64,000 nt of DNA from an uncultured Prevotella sp. (GTDB lineage: Bacteria > Bacteroidota > Bacteroidia > Bacteroidales > Bacteroidaceae): the NCBI GenBank assembly GCA_900315545.1, contig OMZM01000009.1, positions 1-64,000 on the forward strand. The letters are read 5' to 3'. The notes under the pieces are model-generated. The model worked only from the letters and a program-made list of their open reading frames with translations. It ran no database searches and had not been told where the DNA came from. Positions 7,877 through 16,250 of the stretch are shown here, piece by piece. The number at the start of each line of letters is the position of its first letter. Position 1 is the stretch's first letter. Position numbers and translations under genes: made by a program.

Positions 7877-8983
7877 TCAGAACAAGTCTGTCGTTTCCGT
7901 CATCTTCATGTTGTTGTTTTCCTTGTCCAGACGGTATCCGTAGCTTTCAGAAAATTCCTGACCGAGCAGTTTTTCCACTATTTCCTGCGCCGTGTAAGCC
8001 GTTCCGCGCACCTCCATCTCTATCTTTTCCGAAGCTGTAGTGCCGTCGGTATTGATGAGAACGTATGGCGACGTCAGGTCGATTGCCAGCGAATATCTTA
8101 TCCTGTCAGACTCTTTCTTTGTCATTTCGTTGGCAACGAGCGCATCGAGCGTGGCGCGGTCGCGGAACACCCAGCGTGCCTTCAGACCAATCTTGCTGCC
8201 GTCTTTCCTGAACTGGTATATTGTCTGGAACACCTGCGGCTCGGTTATGGTCTGCTTATGCAGTTTGCCCATGTTGTCGTAGTATGATATTTCGAGGTCG
8301 GCAAGGTCGCGTATGACTTTGTCGTCGACTATCCTTACTGTATATGAGACCTCATATCCTGCGCTGAATTTCGGGAATGCCCCGCCCTCGAGCATGGTGT
8401 AGCCACTCTCCTTAGTTACCACTTCATAGAAGAATTCGGTAAACAGGTTTGTGTTCTGCAGTCCTGCCAGTATGGCTGCAACGGTGTGTTCCTTGCTGTT
8501 GATGGTTCTTGTTGCCCTGAAAATAGATTCCACCTCAGTGTTGTCTGACTTGACAGAGACGTAAGGCGAAGTTATGTCTATGGCAAAGTTGTATGTTGTC
8601 CTGTTGTCTTCAGACTTCTTGCTTTCTTTCTCGGCAAGCGCCTTCAGTTCTTCCTCGCTGTGCAGTATCCATCGTGCTTTCAGTCCTATCTTGGTTCCGT
8701 TGGCTACGTTTATGTAGCAATCCTTCTGCCAGTCTGCTATCGTTATGGTGTCGATGCACAGATTGCCGCTGCCGTCGAAGTATTCTATCTGCAGGTCTGC
8801 GATGTCGCGCAACACTTTCTCGTCGGCAACTTTGACACTGTATGTTATGTCGTACGACTTGTTTACCATCGAGCCATAATCTATCGGATTGTTTCGGTCA
8901 ATGTCGTCGTCGCCGCATGCCGACAGCGCTACTACTGCCGTCAGCAGCAACAAATACTGAAAATAGTTTACTATACATTTCAT
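7877..8983 (-). CDS. Lipoprotein with two tandem homologous domains, function unknown
   Basis: 368 residues with a signal peptide ending in LSACGDDD (lipoprotein). The mature part is two copies of about 150 residues. Each has the order: TYSVKVADEKVLRDIADLQI (second copy SYTVRIVDDKVIRDLADLEI), then IEYFDGSGNL/ISYYDNMGKL, GLKARWILHSEEELKALAEKE/GLKARWVFRDRATLDALVANE, and FAIDITSPYVSV/LAIDLTSPYVLI. The copies have diverged to roughly half identity by eye, so the duplication is not recent. No known family was recognised. Transcribed alone from a TATTTTTGC promoter. Confidence 0.8.
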   Translation of the reverse strand: MKCIVNYFQYLLLLTAVVALSACGDDDIDRNNPIDYGSMVNKSYDITYSVKVADEKVLRDIADLQIEYFDGSGNLCIDTITIADWQKDCYINVANGTKIGLKARWILHSEEELKALAEKESKKSEDNRTTYNFAIDITSPYVSVKSDNTEVESIFRATRTINSKEHTVAAILAGLQNTNLFTEFFYEVVTKESGYTMLEGGAFPKFSAGYEVSYTVRIVDDKVIRDLADLEISYYDNMGKLHKQTITEPQVFQTIYQFRKDGSKIGLKARWVFRDRATLDALVANEMTKKESDRIRYSLAIDLTSPYVLINTDGTTASEKIEMEVRGTAYTAQEIVEKLLGQEFSESYGYRLDKENNNMKMTETTDLF

Positions 8984-9038
8984 TGTCGTAATTGTTTTTA
9001 TTTTGTTTTCCTTTGTCGATATCTATTTTGATTTTCAT

Positions 9039-9047
9039 GCAAAAATA
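9039..9047 (-). promoter_or_regulatory. -7 element of the tandem-domain lipoprotein gene
   Basis: TATTTTTGC on the minus strand, 56 nt before the start codon. Confidence 0.55.
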
Positions 9048-9089
9048 CAATATTCCTGATAAACAGCAAATTGTTTTACTTTTTTTAAT

Positions 9090-9098
9090 TACTTTTGC
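9090..9098 (+). promoter_or_regulatory. -7 element of the nitroreductase gene
   Basis: TACTTTTGC, 36 nt before the ATG at 9135. Confidence 0.55.
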
Positions 9099-9134
9099 AA
9101 ACAAAAGACAACAAAAACATAATTATTGCAAGAA

Positions 9135-9872
9135 ATGGAAACTATAAAAACACGCCGCACGATACGCCGCTATCAGGACAAGGACATAGACGAGAGCCTG
9201 CTCAACAGCCTGCTTGCCGATGCCTGCCGCACGCAGACAATGGGCAACCTGCAACTGTACAGTGTTGTCGTTACACGCGACAAGAAGATGAAAGAGCGTC
9301 TTGCGCCTGCTCACTTCAATCAGCCTATGGTTACTCAGGCGCCTGTCGTGCTGACCATCTGCGCCGACTTCCGCCGCACGACAGACTGGTGCAACAACAG
9401 AAAGGCAGCGCCTGGATACGACAACCTGCTGTCGTTCATCAACGCAGCATCAGACGCATTGCTTTTCACCCAGACATTTTGCAACCTCGCTGAGGATGCC
9501 GGACTCGGACTGTGCTATCTCGGCACTACGGTGTACATGCCACAGATGATTATCGAGACTCTCGAACTGCCCGAACTCGTCATGCCTGTAGCAACGCTGA
9601 CTGTTGGCTGGCCTGACGAGGAACCACCACTGACCGACCGACTGCCGATAGAGGCTATCGTACACGACGAGGTCTACCGACCATATACGCCGACGAAGAT
9701 TGACGAATATTATCACTGCAAGGAGGAACTGGCAGAGAACAAGCGGTTTGTGGAAATAAACCAGAAGGAGACTCTGGCACAGGTGTTTACCGACTGCAGA
9801 TACACGCGAAAGGACAACGAAGCACTGTCGGAAAACATGATAAAGGTGCTGAAACAGCAACATTTCCTTTAG
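9135..9872 (+). CDS. Nitroreductase-family FMN oxidoreductase
   Basis: The 245 residues match the FMN-dependent NfsA/FRP-type branch: METIKTRRTIRRYQDKDID and the following acidic helix at the N terminus, TQTMGNLQLYSVVV (FMN-contacting), DALLFTQTFCNLAEDAGLGLCYLG near residue 115, and MPVATLTVGWPDEEP near 155. It would reduce quinones, nitroaromatics or flavins with NAD(P)H in the cytoplasm. I chose the ATG at 9135; an in-frame TTG at 9126 adds three residues but no recognisable signal. Single gene with its own terminator. Confidence 0.9.
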   Translation: METIKTRRTIRRYQDKDIDESLLNSLLADACRTQTMGNLQLYSVVVTRDKKMKERLAPAHFNQPMVTQAPVVLTICADFRRTTDWCNNRKAAPGYDNLLSFINAASDALLFTQTFCNLAEDAGLGLCYLGTTVYMPQMIIETLELPELVMPVATLTVGWPDEEPPLTDRLPIEAIVHDEVYRPYTPTKIDEYYHCKEELAENKRFVEINQKETLAQVFTDCRYTRKDNEALSENMIKVLKQQHFL

Positions 9873-9899
9873 TTTTTCTGCAAAAACTGCCAGACATGG

Positions 9900-9948
9900 A
9901 AATATGTAAATCGCTGACTTTCGCTTTCGGCGGTTTACATATTTTTAC
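9900..9948 (+). terminator. Terminator of the nitroreductase gene
   Basis: AAATATGTAAATCGC (9900-9914) and GCGGTTTACATATTT (9930-9944) form a 15-bp stem with one G-T pair, running into a T tract. Confidence 0.75.
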
Positions 9949-9970
9949 ACAAACCAACACCCTGTAACAA

Positions 9971-10053
9971 TTACAGAGTGCTTGTAATGCTATTACAGAG
10001 TATCTGTAACAGCGTGACGGAGTATCTGTCACAACATTACAGGCTATTTGTAA
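9971..10053. repeat. Array of four 17-bp palindromes at exact 22-bp period
   Basis: Units at 9971-9987, 9993-10009, 10015-10031 and 10037-10053 are separated by 5-nt spacers. Unit 2 is TTACAGAGTATCTGTAA and unit 3 is TGACGGAGTATCTGTCA, in which the second base of the left arm and its partner in the right arm have changed together. A further half site, CTGTAA at 9962-9967, precedes the array. The 17+5 geometry is the same as in the 437-bp element although the sequence differs. The array lies between two convergent genes and overlaps neither terminator. Confidence 0.85.
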
Positions 10054-10081
10054 AAAGATAATCTGATACAAATTACACAAA

Positions 10082-10118
10082 AACGAGGAATTTGTGCAAA
10101 TCTTACACATTCCCCGTT
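10082..10118 (-). terminator. Terminator of the GSCFA-murF/alr-rmuC operon
   Basis: AACGAGGAATTTGT (10082-10095) and ACACATTCCCCGTT (10105-10118) pair with two mismatches; on the minus strand the stem is followed by a T-rich run. Confidence 0.55.
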
Positions 10119-10163
10119 AACTATTTTTATGTTTTCGGTATTCTCGTAAAATATAGTTTCCGT

Positions 10164-11495
10164 CTACAGATTTTCCGGTATTTCCTTCTTCGGGCTGACA
10201 CCAAGCTGTCGCATATTCTCAAGCCTTCGGATGACGTTTCCCTTGCCCTCGCTCAGCTGTCCGTGAGCCTGGTCGAAGCGCGAGCGCAGATTTTCAATGT
10301 CCTTGTCTATCTTCATAAACGTCTCGGCAAAGCTGACAAACTTGTCATAGAGGTCGCTCGACTGCCGCATTATCTCCTCCACGTTCTTGTTCATGCGATA
10401 GTTCTGCCACATGGTGTGAGTCAGTTGCAGCGTCATGAGCAGGTTTGCCGGGCTGATGACTATTATCTTCTTTTTGTAGGCATATTGCAGCAGCGTCGGG
10501 TCGGTCTTCACTGCCGCCGCATATCCGCTTTCGTAAGGTATGAACATCAGCACATAGCCGATGCTGTTTGGCACATATCGGTCGTAGTTCTTTGCCGTCA
10601 GTTCATCCACATGCCACTTCACCGATGCCACATGCTCCTTCATGAGCTGCTCGCGGCGTGCATCGTCGTCGGTCTTCAGTGCCTCTTGATAAGCAGTGAG
10701 CGACACTTTCGAGTCGATGATTATCCGCTCATCGTTAGGGAAAAGCACCACCGCGTCCGGTCGAAGGTTGTTTCCGTCCTTGTCCTTATAGTTCTCCTGA
10801 AGGAAATACTGCTCGTCTTTCTTCAGTCCGCAGTTCTCCAGCGTGCGCTCGAGAATCATCTCTCCCCAGTCGCCCTGCAACTTCGAGTCGCCTTTCAGCG
10901 CCTTAGTCAGATGCTCGGCGCCCTGCCCTATCCTGTCAGTCTGCTCCTTCAGTTCGCGCACGGTGCGTTCCTGCTCGCTGTGCAGCTGCTTCATGGCTTC
11001 CTCGAAAGCCGTCTTTATCTCAGTCTTGTGTGCCGCACTGTCGCGATTGCTGTCGTTGACAGCCTTAGAGAAAACATCCATTTTCTCTTTCAGCGGCGTG
11101 ATGACGGCATCAAGACGTTCGCGGTCGGCAGAATTAAGTTCCTGTCGGGTGTCCTTCATCATCTGCTCAGCCATCACCTTTATTTCCTCCTTCATGAGTC
11201 GTGCCTTCTGCTCTGCCTGCTGCATTATCTCCTTTCGGAGTTCCTCGCCATGCTTCCGTTCCTGTTCCAGCTGCGAAACGGCAACGGCACACTTTCTCTC
11301 CGCCTCAGCCTTCTCGTCGCTAAGTTTCTGCATCAGCATGCTGTGATTTGACATCATGGCACGCTCAGCCTCGTTTTTCTCGTCGGTCAGCTGCTGGCGC
11401 ACGTCGCCGAGCAGCTTCGTAGACTTCTGTTTCATTATGAGAAACACTACCGTCGAGCCGAGCACTATACCTATTAATATATATAAGGCTATCAT
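10164..11495 (-). CDS. rmuC: DNA recombination protein RmuC
   Basis: 443 residues: an N-terminal membrane anchor (IALYILIGIVLGSTVVFLIM, residues 2-21), a long Glu/Lys-rich coiled coil (about 25-190), then the RmuC domain (GDWGEMILERTLENCGL, then RPDAVVLFPNDERIIIDSKVSLTAY near 250). RmuC limits inversions at short inverted repeats and has a predicted PD-(D/E)XK-like nuclease core; the motif D-A-V through IIIDSKV fits this. The gene follows murF-alr by 11 nt and ends the operon. Confidence 0.95.
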   Translation of the reverse strand: MIALYILIGIVLGSTVVFLIMKQKSTKLLGDVRQQLTDEKNEAERAMMSNHSMLMQKLSDEKAEAERKCAVAVSQLEQERKHGEELRKEIMQQAEQKARLMKEEIKVMAEQMMKDTRQELNSADRERLDAVITPLKEKMDVFSKAVNDSNRDSAAHKTEIKTAFEEAMKQLHSEQERTVRELKEQTDRIGQGAEHLTKALKGDSKLQGDWGEMILERTLENCGLKKDEQYFLQENYKDKDGNNLRPDAVVLFPNDERIIIDSKVSLTAYQEALKTDDDARREQLMKEHVASVKWHVDELTAKNYDRYVPNSIGYVLMFIPYESGYAAAVKTDPTLLQYAYKKKIIVISPANLLMTLQLTHTMWQNYRMNKNVEEIMRQSSDLYDKFVSFAETFMKIDKDIENLRSRFDQAHGQLSEGKGNVIRRLENMRQLGVSPKKEIPENL

Positions 11496-11506
11496 TTCTG
11501 TATTGT

Positions 11507-13975
11507 TTATGTATGGTAATATATTCTCTTCACCCTGTTGCTTATGCCTGTAAGTATCTCGTATGGAATCGTGTCGATAGCATCCGACAGCACCGTTACA
11601 GGCAGGTTGTCGCCGAAAATCTCTACCGTGTCGCCCTCCTTGCAGTCGATGCCCGTAACGTCTATCATTGCCACGTCCATGCAGATATTGCCCACATAGG
11701 GTGCTTTCTGTCCGTTTACGACACAGTAGGCTGCTCCCCTGCCGAGATGGCGGTTGAGCCCGTCAGCATAGCCGATAGGTATTGCAGCGATGACACTGTC
11801 CTTTGTCAGTACTCCGCGACGGCTATATCCGACGGTATCGTCAGCCGGCACGTTTCTCATCTGCAATATCGTGGTTTTCAGCGTACTGACATTGTTAAGC
11901 ATGCGGTTGCCTCTCGGCGAGATGCCATACAGTCCGAGTCCGAGCCGGCACATATCCATCTGTCGCTCGGGGAAATGCTCTATGCCTGCCGAGTTGCACA
12001 TGTGGCGCAGAATCTTGTTGTCGAAGGCAGCCTGCAACTTACGGCTTCCTTCGTCGAACAACTGGAACTGGCGCGCCGAGAAATCGTCGAAACAGTCGTC
12101 GTCTGAGCCTACGAAATGTGAGAATACTGAGCGCGGCATGAGCCTGTGCTGCTCCTTCAACATGGCAATGAGGCTGTCTATATCGTCGACAGGATGGAAA
12201 CCGAGCCGGTGCATACCTGTGTCGAGCTTTATATGTACGGGATAATTGTTGATGCCTTCTCTCTCGGCAGCCTCAGCAAGGGCTTTCAGAAGCCGGAAAG
12301 AATAGACTTCAGGCTCCAGTCCGTAGTCGAAAAGAGTCTTGAAGGAACTCATCTCAGGATTCATTATCATAATGTTCGACGTGATGCCGTTGCGCCGCAG
12401 CGTAACGCCTTCGTCTGCTACAGCCACTGCAAGATAGTCCACCCTGTGGTCCTGCAATGTCTTTGCCACCTCTACGGCTCCTGCCCCATAGGCATCTGCC
12501 TTTATCATGCATACGAGCTTTGTCGTGGGCTTCAGAAACGAACGATAGTAATTCAGATTGTCTACCAGCGCATCGAGATTGACTTCGAGTATCGTTTCGT
12601 GCACCTTCTGCACCATCAGGTCGGTCAGCTGCTCAAATCCGAAACGTCTGGCGCCCTTTATCAGCACCACCTCGTTGCTCATTTCGGCAAACACCTTGCT
12701 GCGAATGAAATCGTATGTCGTATAGAAAAAGTATTTCTGCTTGGTCTTAAACATTTCTGCACAAGCCCTTATGTGGTTTCCGATGCCTACAATCTTGTCG
12801 ACGTTCTGCCTCTCTACGAGTGCCGACACATAGGAATAGAGGTCGGAATCGGTCATTCCGCTCTGCTCTATGTCGCTGATTATCAGTGTGCGGCTTCGTC
12901 CGTTGCGGTCGGGACGACGGTTCATGAAGTCGAGAGCAATCTCCAAAGAATGTATGTCGGAGTTGTAAGAGTCGTTTATCAGTGTGCATCCACGCTGTCC
13001 TTCCTTTACCTCCAGACGCATGGCTACAGGCTCAAGATGCAGCATCTGTCCGGCTACGGCAGCAATATCGTAGCCCATAAGCAAGCAGAAACACAGGCAG
13101 GCAACTGAATTTTCTACAGAAGCGTCGTCAATAAACGGTATCTCGTAGGTTATCGTCTGCGAGTCATATCTGCATGTTACGCTTGTCGTGTCAGCACCCT
13201 TAGATATATTTTCTACATACAGGTTTGCTGTCTTGTCCTCTGTCGACCACGAGAACAGCCTGCAACGGCATAAATCTCTGACTGCCGTAGAAACAGTTTC
13301 GTTGTCGGAACGGTATATCAGCGTGTCTACATTGCTGAACAGTTGCAGTTTTTCTTCAAGTTTTTTGCGCTTCGACGAGAAGTTTTCCTGATGTGCCACA
13401 CCGACATGCGTGAGCAGTCCGATTGTAGGCTGTATGATGTTTTCAAGGCGTTTCATCTCACCTTCCATGCTTATGCCAGCCTCAATAATGGCAAGTTGTG
13501 TTCTCTCGTCGATGTTCCACAGCGAAAGTGGCACACCTATCTGCGAGTTATAGCTGCGCGGTGAGCGCGTGATGACGGTCTGGTGCGACAGCAACTGATA
13601 TAGCCATTCCTTTACTACGGTCTTGCCATTGCTTCCCGTTATGGCTAACACTGGTATGGAGAACCTGCTGCGGTGATGCTTGGCAAGTGTCTGCAAAGCC
13701 TCTAACGTGTTGTCAGTCAACAGGAAATTGGCTTCTGGGAATTGTCCTATGTCGTCGAAATCGTTTGCAACGACAAAGTTTCTGACACCACGCTGATACA
13801 GGTCGGCAATGTATCTGTGTCCGTCGCTCCTCTCAGAACGCAGTGCAAAGAAGATTGTTTCTTCAGGAAAATTCAGTGAGCGGCTGTCGGTCAGCAGACG
13901 GCTGATGCCGGAATTGCTGTTGCCGACACGTCTGGCACCTATTATTTGCTGTATGTCATCTATATTGTAGTTCAT
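11507..13975 (-). CDS. Bifunctional MurF ligase / alanine racemase fusion
   Basis: 822 residues joining two peptidoglycan-precursor enzymes. Residues about 1-450 are MurF-like (UDP-MurNAc-tripeptide:D-Ala-D-Ala ligase), with the ATP loop ITGSNGKTVVKEW near 113, the conserved EAGISMEGEM segment near 166 and INDSYNSDIHSLEIAL near 340. Residues about 455-822 are an alanine racemase with the PLP lysine in MIKADAYGAGA (near 490) and GIEHFPERQMDMCRLGLGLYG. The fusion is characteristic of Bacteroidota and couples D-Ala production to its use. It lies in an operon after GSCFA and CBM9-like genes and before rmuC. Confidence 0.96.
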   Translation of the reverse strand: MNYNIDDIQQIIGARRVGNSNSGISRLLTDSRSLNFPEETIFFALRSERSDGHRYIADLYQRGVRNFVVANDFDDIGQFPEANFLLTDNTLEALQTLAKHHRSRFSIPVLAITGSNGKTVVKEWLYQLLSHQTVITRSPRSYNSQIGVPLSLWNIDERTQLAIIEAGISMEGEMKRLENIIQPTIGLLTHVGVAHQENFSSKRKKLEEKLQLFSNVDTLIYRSDNETVSTAVRDLCRCRLFSWSTEDKTANLYVENISKGADTTSVTCRYDSQTITYEIPFIDDASVENSVACLCFCLLMGYDIAAVAGQMLHLEPVAMRLEVKEGQRGCTLINDSYNSDIHSLEIALDFMNRRPDRNGRSRTLIISDIEQSGMTDSDLYSYVSALVERQNVDKIVGIGNHIRACAEMFKTKQKYFFYTTYDFIRSKVFAEMSNEVVLIKGARRFGFEQLTDLMVQKVHETILEVNLDALVDNLNYYRSFLKPTTKLVCMIKADAYGAGAVEVAKTLQDHRVDYLAVAVADEGVTLRRNGITSNIMIMNPEMSSFKTLFDYGLEPEVYSFRLLKALAEAAEREGINNYPVHIKLDTGMHRLGFHPVDDIDSLIAMLKEQHRLMPRSVFSHFVGSDDDCFDDFSARQFQLFDEGSRKLQAAFDNKILRHMCNSAGIEHFPERQMDMCRLGLGLYGISPRGNRMLNNVSTLKTTILQMRNVPADDTVGYSRRGVLTKDSVIAAIPIGYADGLNRHLGRGAAYCVVNGQKAPYVGNICMDVAMIDVTGIDCKEGDTVEIFGDNLPVTVLSDAIDTIPYEILTGISNRVKRIYYHT

Positions 13976-14001
13976 ATTCTGATACTTTTCTGCATGTATT
14001 T

Positions 14002-14652
14002 CTATTCAAAATCCAAATCTCCAAAGAACTGCGGCAGGTGGAACTGCGGTTTCTCCGACTGTATCTGTGTCCACGACAGGAAATGCGGGCGTGGCTGAAG
14101 ATCGCCACACTTGTAGAAGTTTCCACGCATGTGTTTGCCTGAGAAATCATTTGTCTGCGAGAGATAAAGAGCCTCAGCCGGTATCACCGCAGCCAGTTGC
14201 CATGCGGAATGTCCACGTCGCTGTCCGAAAGCAGTATGTCCCAACGAGCTCCATGTTCGCACCTTTGAATGCAAGTCGAGCGTAGCACGACCACGCTCCG
14301 TACCATAATCTCCACCACCGACAAGCTTATAACCCACGCAAGTGAACTCAAAGTTGTAGTATAAAGGTTTTGCTGCATCGGGCTGCAAAAAGAATTCCAC
14401 GCACGAATCCTCCCAAGAACGACCGTTGTCGGTATCGCAAACCGCACGCAAATCGTCTTCTTCAACTCTATAATGCAACAAAATCTCGCTGCCCATATGT
14501 GCTATTCTAACTGCAACCTTTGGCTTATATGGATATTGTGCTTCCCAGTTGGCAACATCTACCGACGTCCATTCCAACCCGATACGGTCAAAACATTCGC
14601 CTATCTTGTCAGGACTGATATTATTGTCTGTTGTAATTCTTCTTATTTTCAT
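14002..14652 (-). CDS. CBM9-like carbohydrate-binding family protein
   Basis: 216 residues resembling the CBM9-like domain family of Bacteroidota: ILLHYRVEEDDLRAVCDTDNGRSWEDSCVEFFLQP (residues about 56-92), FEFTCVGYKLVG, and W-Q-L-A-A-V-IPAEAL near 155. There is no signal peptide, so it appears cytoplasmic, which is unusual for a carbohydrate-binding module and fits a role inside the envelope-precursor operon rather than in glycan capture. It sits between GSCFA (18 nt) and murF-alr (26 nt). Function not established. Confidence 0.8.
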   Translation of the reverse strand: MKIRRITTDNNISPDKIGECFDRIGLEWTSVDVANWEAQYPYKPKVAVRIAHMGSEILLHYRVEEDDLRAVCDTDNGRSWEDSCVEFFLQPDAAKPLYYNFEFTCVGYKLVGGGDYGTERGRATLDLHSKVRTWSSLGHTAFGQRRGHSAWQLAAVIPAEALYLSQTNDFSGKHMRGNFYKCGDLQPRPHFLSWTQIQSEKPQFHLPQFFGDLDFE

Positions 14653-14670
14653 AGCATAAATTATTATTTG

Positions 14671-15474
14671 TTACATTTCAAAATCAGGGTAACGCTCTGC
14701 CAACTGCCTTATCTTTGTTTTGGTTTCTTCGATGAAACGCTTATATTCTTCCGATTCTGCATCGAACGGTCTGTGAGCCAGCGCACGCCTCAAAGGTTGC
14801 CATTCTTTCAGGAAGGCAAATGTCTCACTGCTGAAGTATGTTTCGGAAAAGCGTTCGTAGATATATTCCACTGCCTGCTCAGACGGATGCAGCATGTCTG
14901 CTGCATAGAAACGATAATCGCGTAGTTCATCGTTGACTATCTCGTATGCAGGAAAATAATCTGCCACTCCTCTGCTTTCACTTACTACCTTGTCGGCAGC
15001 AAGTAGCAGCGTGGACTTAGACAACTGACTTTCGTGGAAACCATACTTGGCATAGCGTATAGGACTTACGGTTATAATGATACGCACATCGGCATCCCTT
15101 GTCTGCAATACGGATATGGCTTTGCTAATATAGTCGGCACATTCGTCTATTGACAGCTCACGTTCCTCAAACAGCGACTGTGGTCGTTTGGCGCAATTAT
15201 CTACTATTTCTCCTGTGGAACGGAGAATATACACATGGTTTGTACCGAGAGTCAGCACAGCCACACGCGGACAAGCATTGCTGCGTTCTACTGTGTGCAG
15301 AATGCTGGCTGGATTATACATAACTCCGAAAGGATTTACTTCACAACGAAATTTCTCAGCCTCGAAACGTCTACCCATGTTGTCGGCGAAACAAGAACCA
15401 ACAAACAACATGCGCTCGCAGGGACCAATCTTGAAGCCAGAGGATGCTATGTCTACCTTCGTCTGAAATTTCAT
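14671..15474 (-). CDS. GSCFA-domain protein
   Basis: 267 residues with the defining motif slightly varied as LFVGSCFADNMGRRF (residues 24-38), followed by NPFGVMYNPASI, VLTLGTNHVYI and the SPIRY segment near 137. The GSCFA fold is related to SGNH hydrolases; the Ser of GSCF, the N of GTNH and DMLHPSE near 213 (the Asp/His pair) are present, so an esterase-type activity is plausible. It is the first gene of the operon leading into murF-alr, suggesting a role in envelope metabolism. Confidence 0.9.
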   Translation of the reverse strand: MKFQTKVDIASSGFKIGPCERMLFVGSCFADNMGRRFEAEKFRCEVNPFGVMYNPASILHTVERSNACPRVAVLTLGTNHVYILRSTGEIVDNCAKRPQSLFEERELSIDECADYISKAISVLQTRDADVRIIITVSPIRYAKYGFHESQLSKSTLLLAADKVVSESRGVADYFPAYEIVNDELRDYRFYAADMLHPSEQAVEYIYERFSETYFSSETFAFLKEWQPLRRALAHRPFDAESEEYKRFIEETKTKIRQLAERYPDFEM

Positions 15475-15515
15475 AAAACTACACCCCTATCGTTTACTTA
15501 TTTATATATTCATCT

Positions 15516-15524
15516 GCAAAATTA
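15516..15524 (-). promoter_or_regulatory. -7 element of the GSCFA-murF/alr-rmuC operon
   Basis: TAATTTTGC on the minus strand, 42 nt before the GSCFA start codon. Confidence 0.5.
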
Positions 15525-15588
15525 CAGTTTTTTTTCTTTATACGTACAGTTTCCTGCGTTTTTGTTTGCATTTGTCAAATATTATTCT

Positions 15589-15671
15589 TATATTTGTTGC
15601 ACTTTATTTTTGATTTCGCATTTTTCGAAATCGCTTATGAGGTTGGTAGCATCCTGCACCAACCTCTTTTA
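15589..15671 (+). ncRNA. Candidate small RNA between GSCFA and mscL
   Basis: TATATTTG (15589-15596) fits the -7 consensus and predicts a start near 15603. Two hairpins follow: GATTTCG/CGAAATC at 15612-15618/15626-15632, and GAGGTTGGT/ACCAACCTC at 15639-15647/15658-15666, then TTTTATTT. The second hairpin is an intrinsic terminator on the plus strand with no protein gene in front of it. The predicted RNA is about 70 nt. There is no ORF of meaningful size inside. Confidence 0.4.
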
Positions 15672-15682
15672 TTTATGAAAAA

Positions 15683-15716
15683 TTTGCAGATTTAAAAATA
15701 TTTTTATTACTTTTGC
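15683..15716 (+). promoter_or_regulatory. Promoter of mscL
   Basis: TTTG at 15683-15686 and TACTTTTGC at 15708-15716, 21 nt apart; 41 nt of leader. Confidence 0.65.
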
Positions 15717-15757
15717 AAATGTGAATTATAATTTCTAACAATAAAAAACAACAACTT

Positions 15758-16150
15758 ATGGGATTTATCAAAGAGTTTAAAGAGTTTGCCATGAAAGGCA
15801 ACGTAATGGACATGGCTGTCGGTGTAATCATCGGCGGTGCTTTCGGTAAGATTGTTTCTTCACTCGTAGACGACGTACTCATGCCTATCGTCGGTTTCAT
15901 TACTGGTGGTGTAGACTTCACTAAGCTGAGCATAAAGTTCGGAGATGGCGAAGATGCAGCAAACATTATGTACGGACAGTTTATCCAGAACGTGGTAGAC
16001 TTCCTCATCATCGCTTTCTGTATCTTCCTCATGATTAAGGCTATCAACAAAGTTGCAAAGAAAAAGGAGGAAGAGCCAGCTGCTCCGGCAGAACCAAGCA
16101 ACGAGGAAAAACTGCTCGGCGAAATACGCGACCTGCTGAAAAATAAATAA
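15758..16150 (+). CDS. mscL: Large-conductance mechanosensitive channel
   Basis: Homopentameric inner-membrane channel that opens under membrane tension to release solutes on osmotic downshock. The 130 residues show the N-terminal amphipathic helix ([14 protein letters not shown]), TM1 with the gate ([27 protein letters not shown], residues about 18-44), a periplasmic loop, TM2 ([18 protein letters not shown], near 82) and a cytoplasmic helix bundle, with an Ala/Pro/Glu-rich linker before it. Length is standard. Transcribed alone. Confidence 0.97.
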   Translation: MGFIKEFKEFAMKGNVMDMAVGVIIGGAFGKIVSSLVDDVLMPIVGFITGGVDFTKLSIKFGDGEDAANIMYGQFIQNVVDFLIIAFCIFLMIKAINKVAKKKEEEPAAPAEPSNEEKLLGEIRDLLKNK

Positions 16151-16190
16151 GAGTTGACCTAAGACTCTAATATCAGAAAGCAAAAACAAT

Positions 16191-16230
16191 AGCGGTATCA
16201 CCAATTCCGGCGATACCGCTTGTTTCTTTT
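16191..16230. terminator. Bidirectional terminator between mscL and DUF4468
   Basis: AGCGGTATC (16191-16199) pairs with GATACCGCT (16212-16220). T-rich runs follow on both strands. Confidence 0.75.
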
Positions 16231-16250
16231 ACTTAGGTATGAGCATTGCT

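Noticed and set aside
10092-11351. 419-codon plus-strand ORF antisense to rmuC
   Set aside because: It is the shadow of rmuC. The rmuC frame has the membrane anchor, coiled coil and RmuC domain; the antisense product has no domain and unlikely composition.
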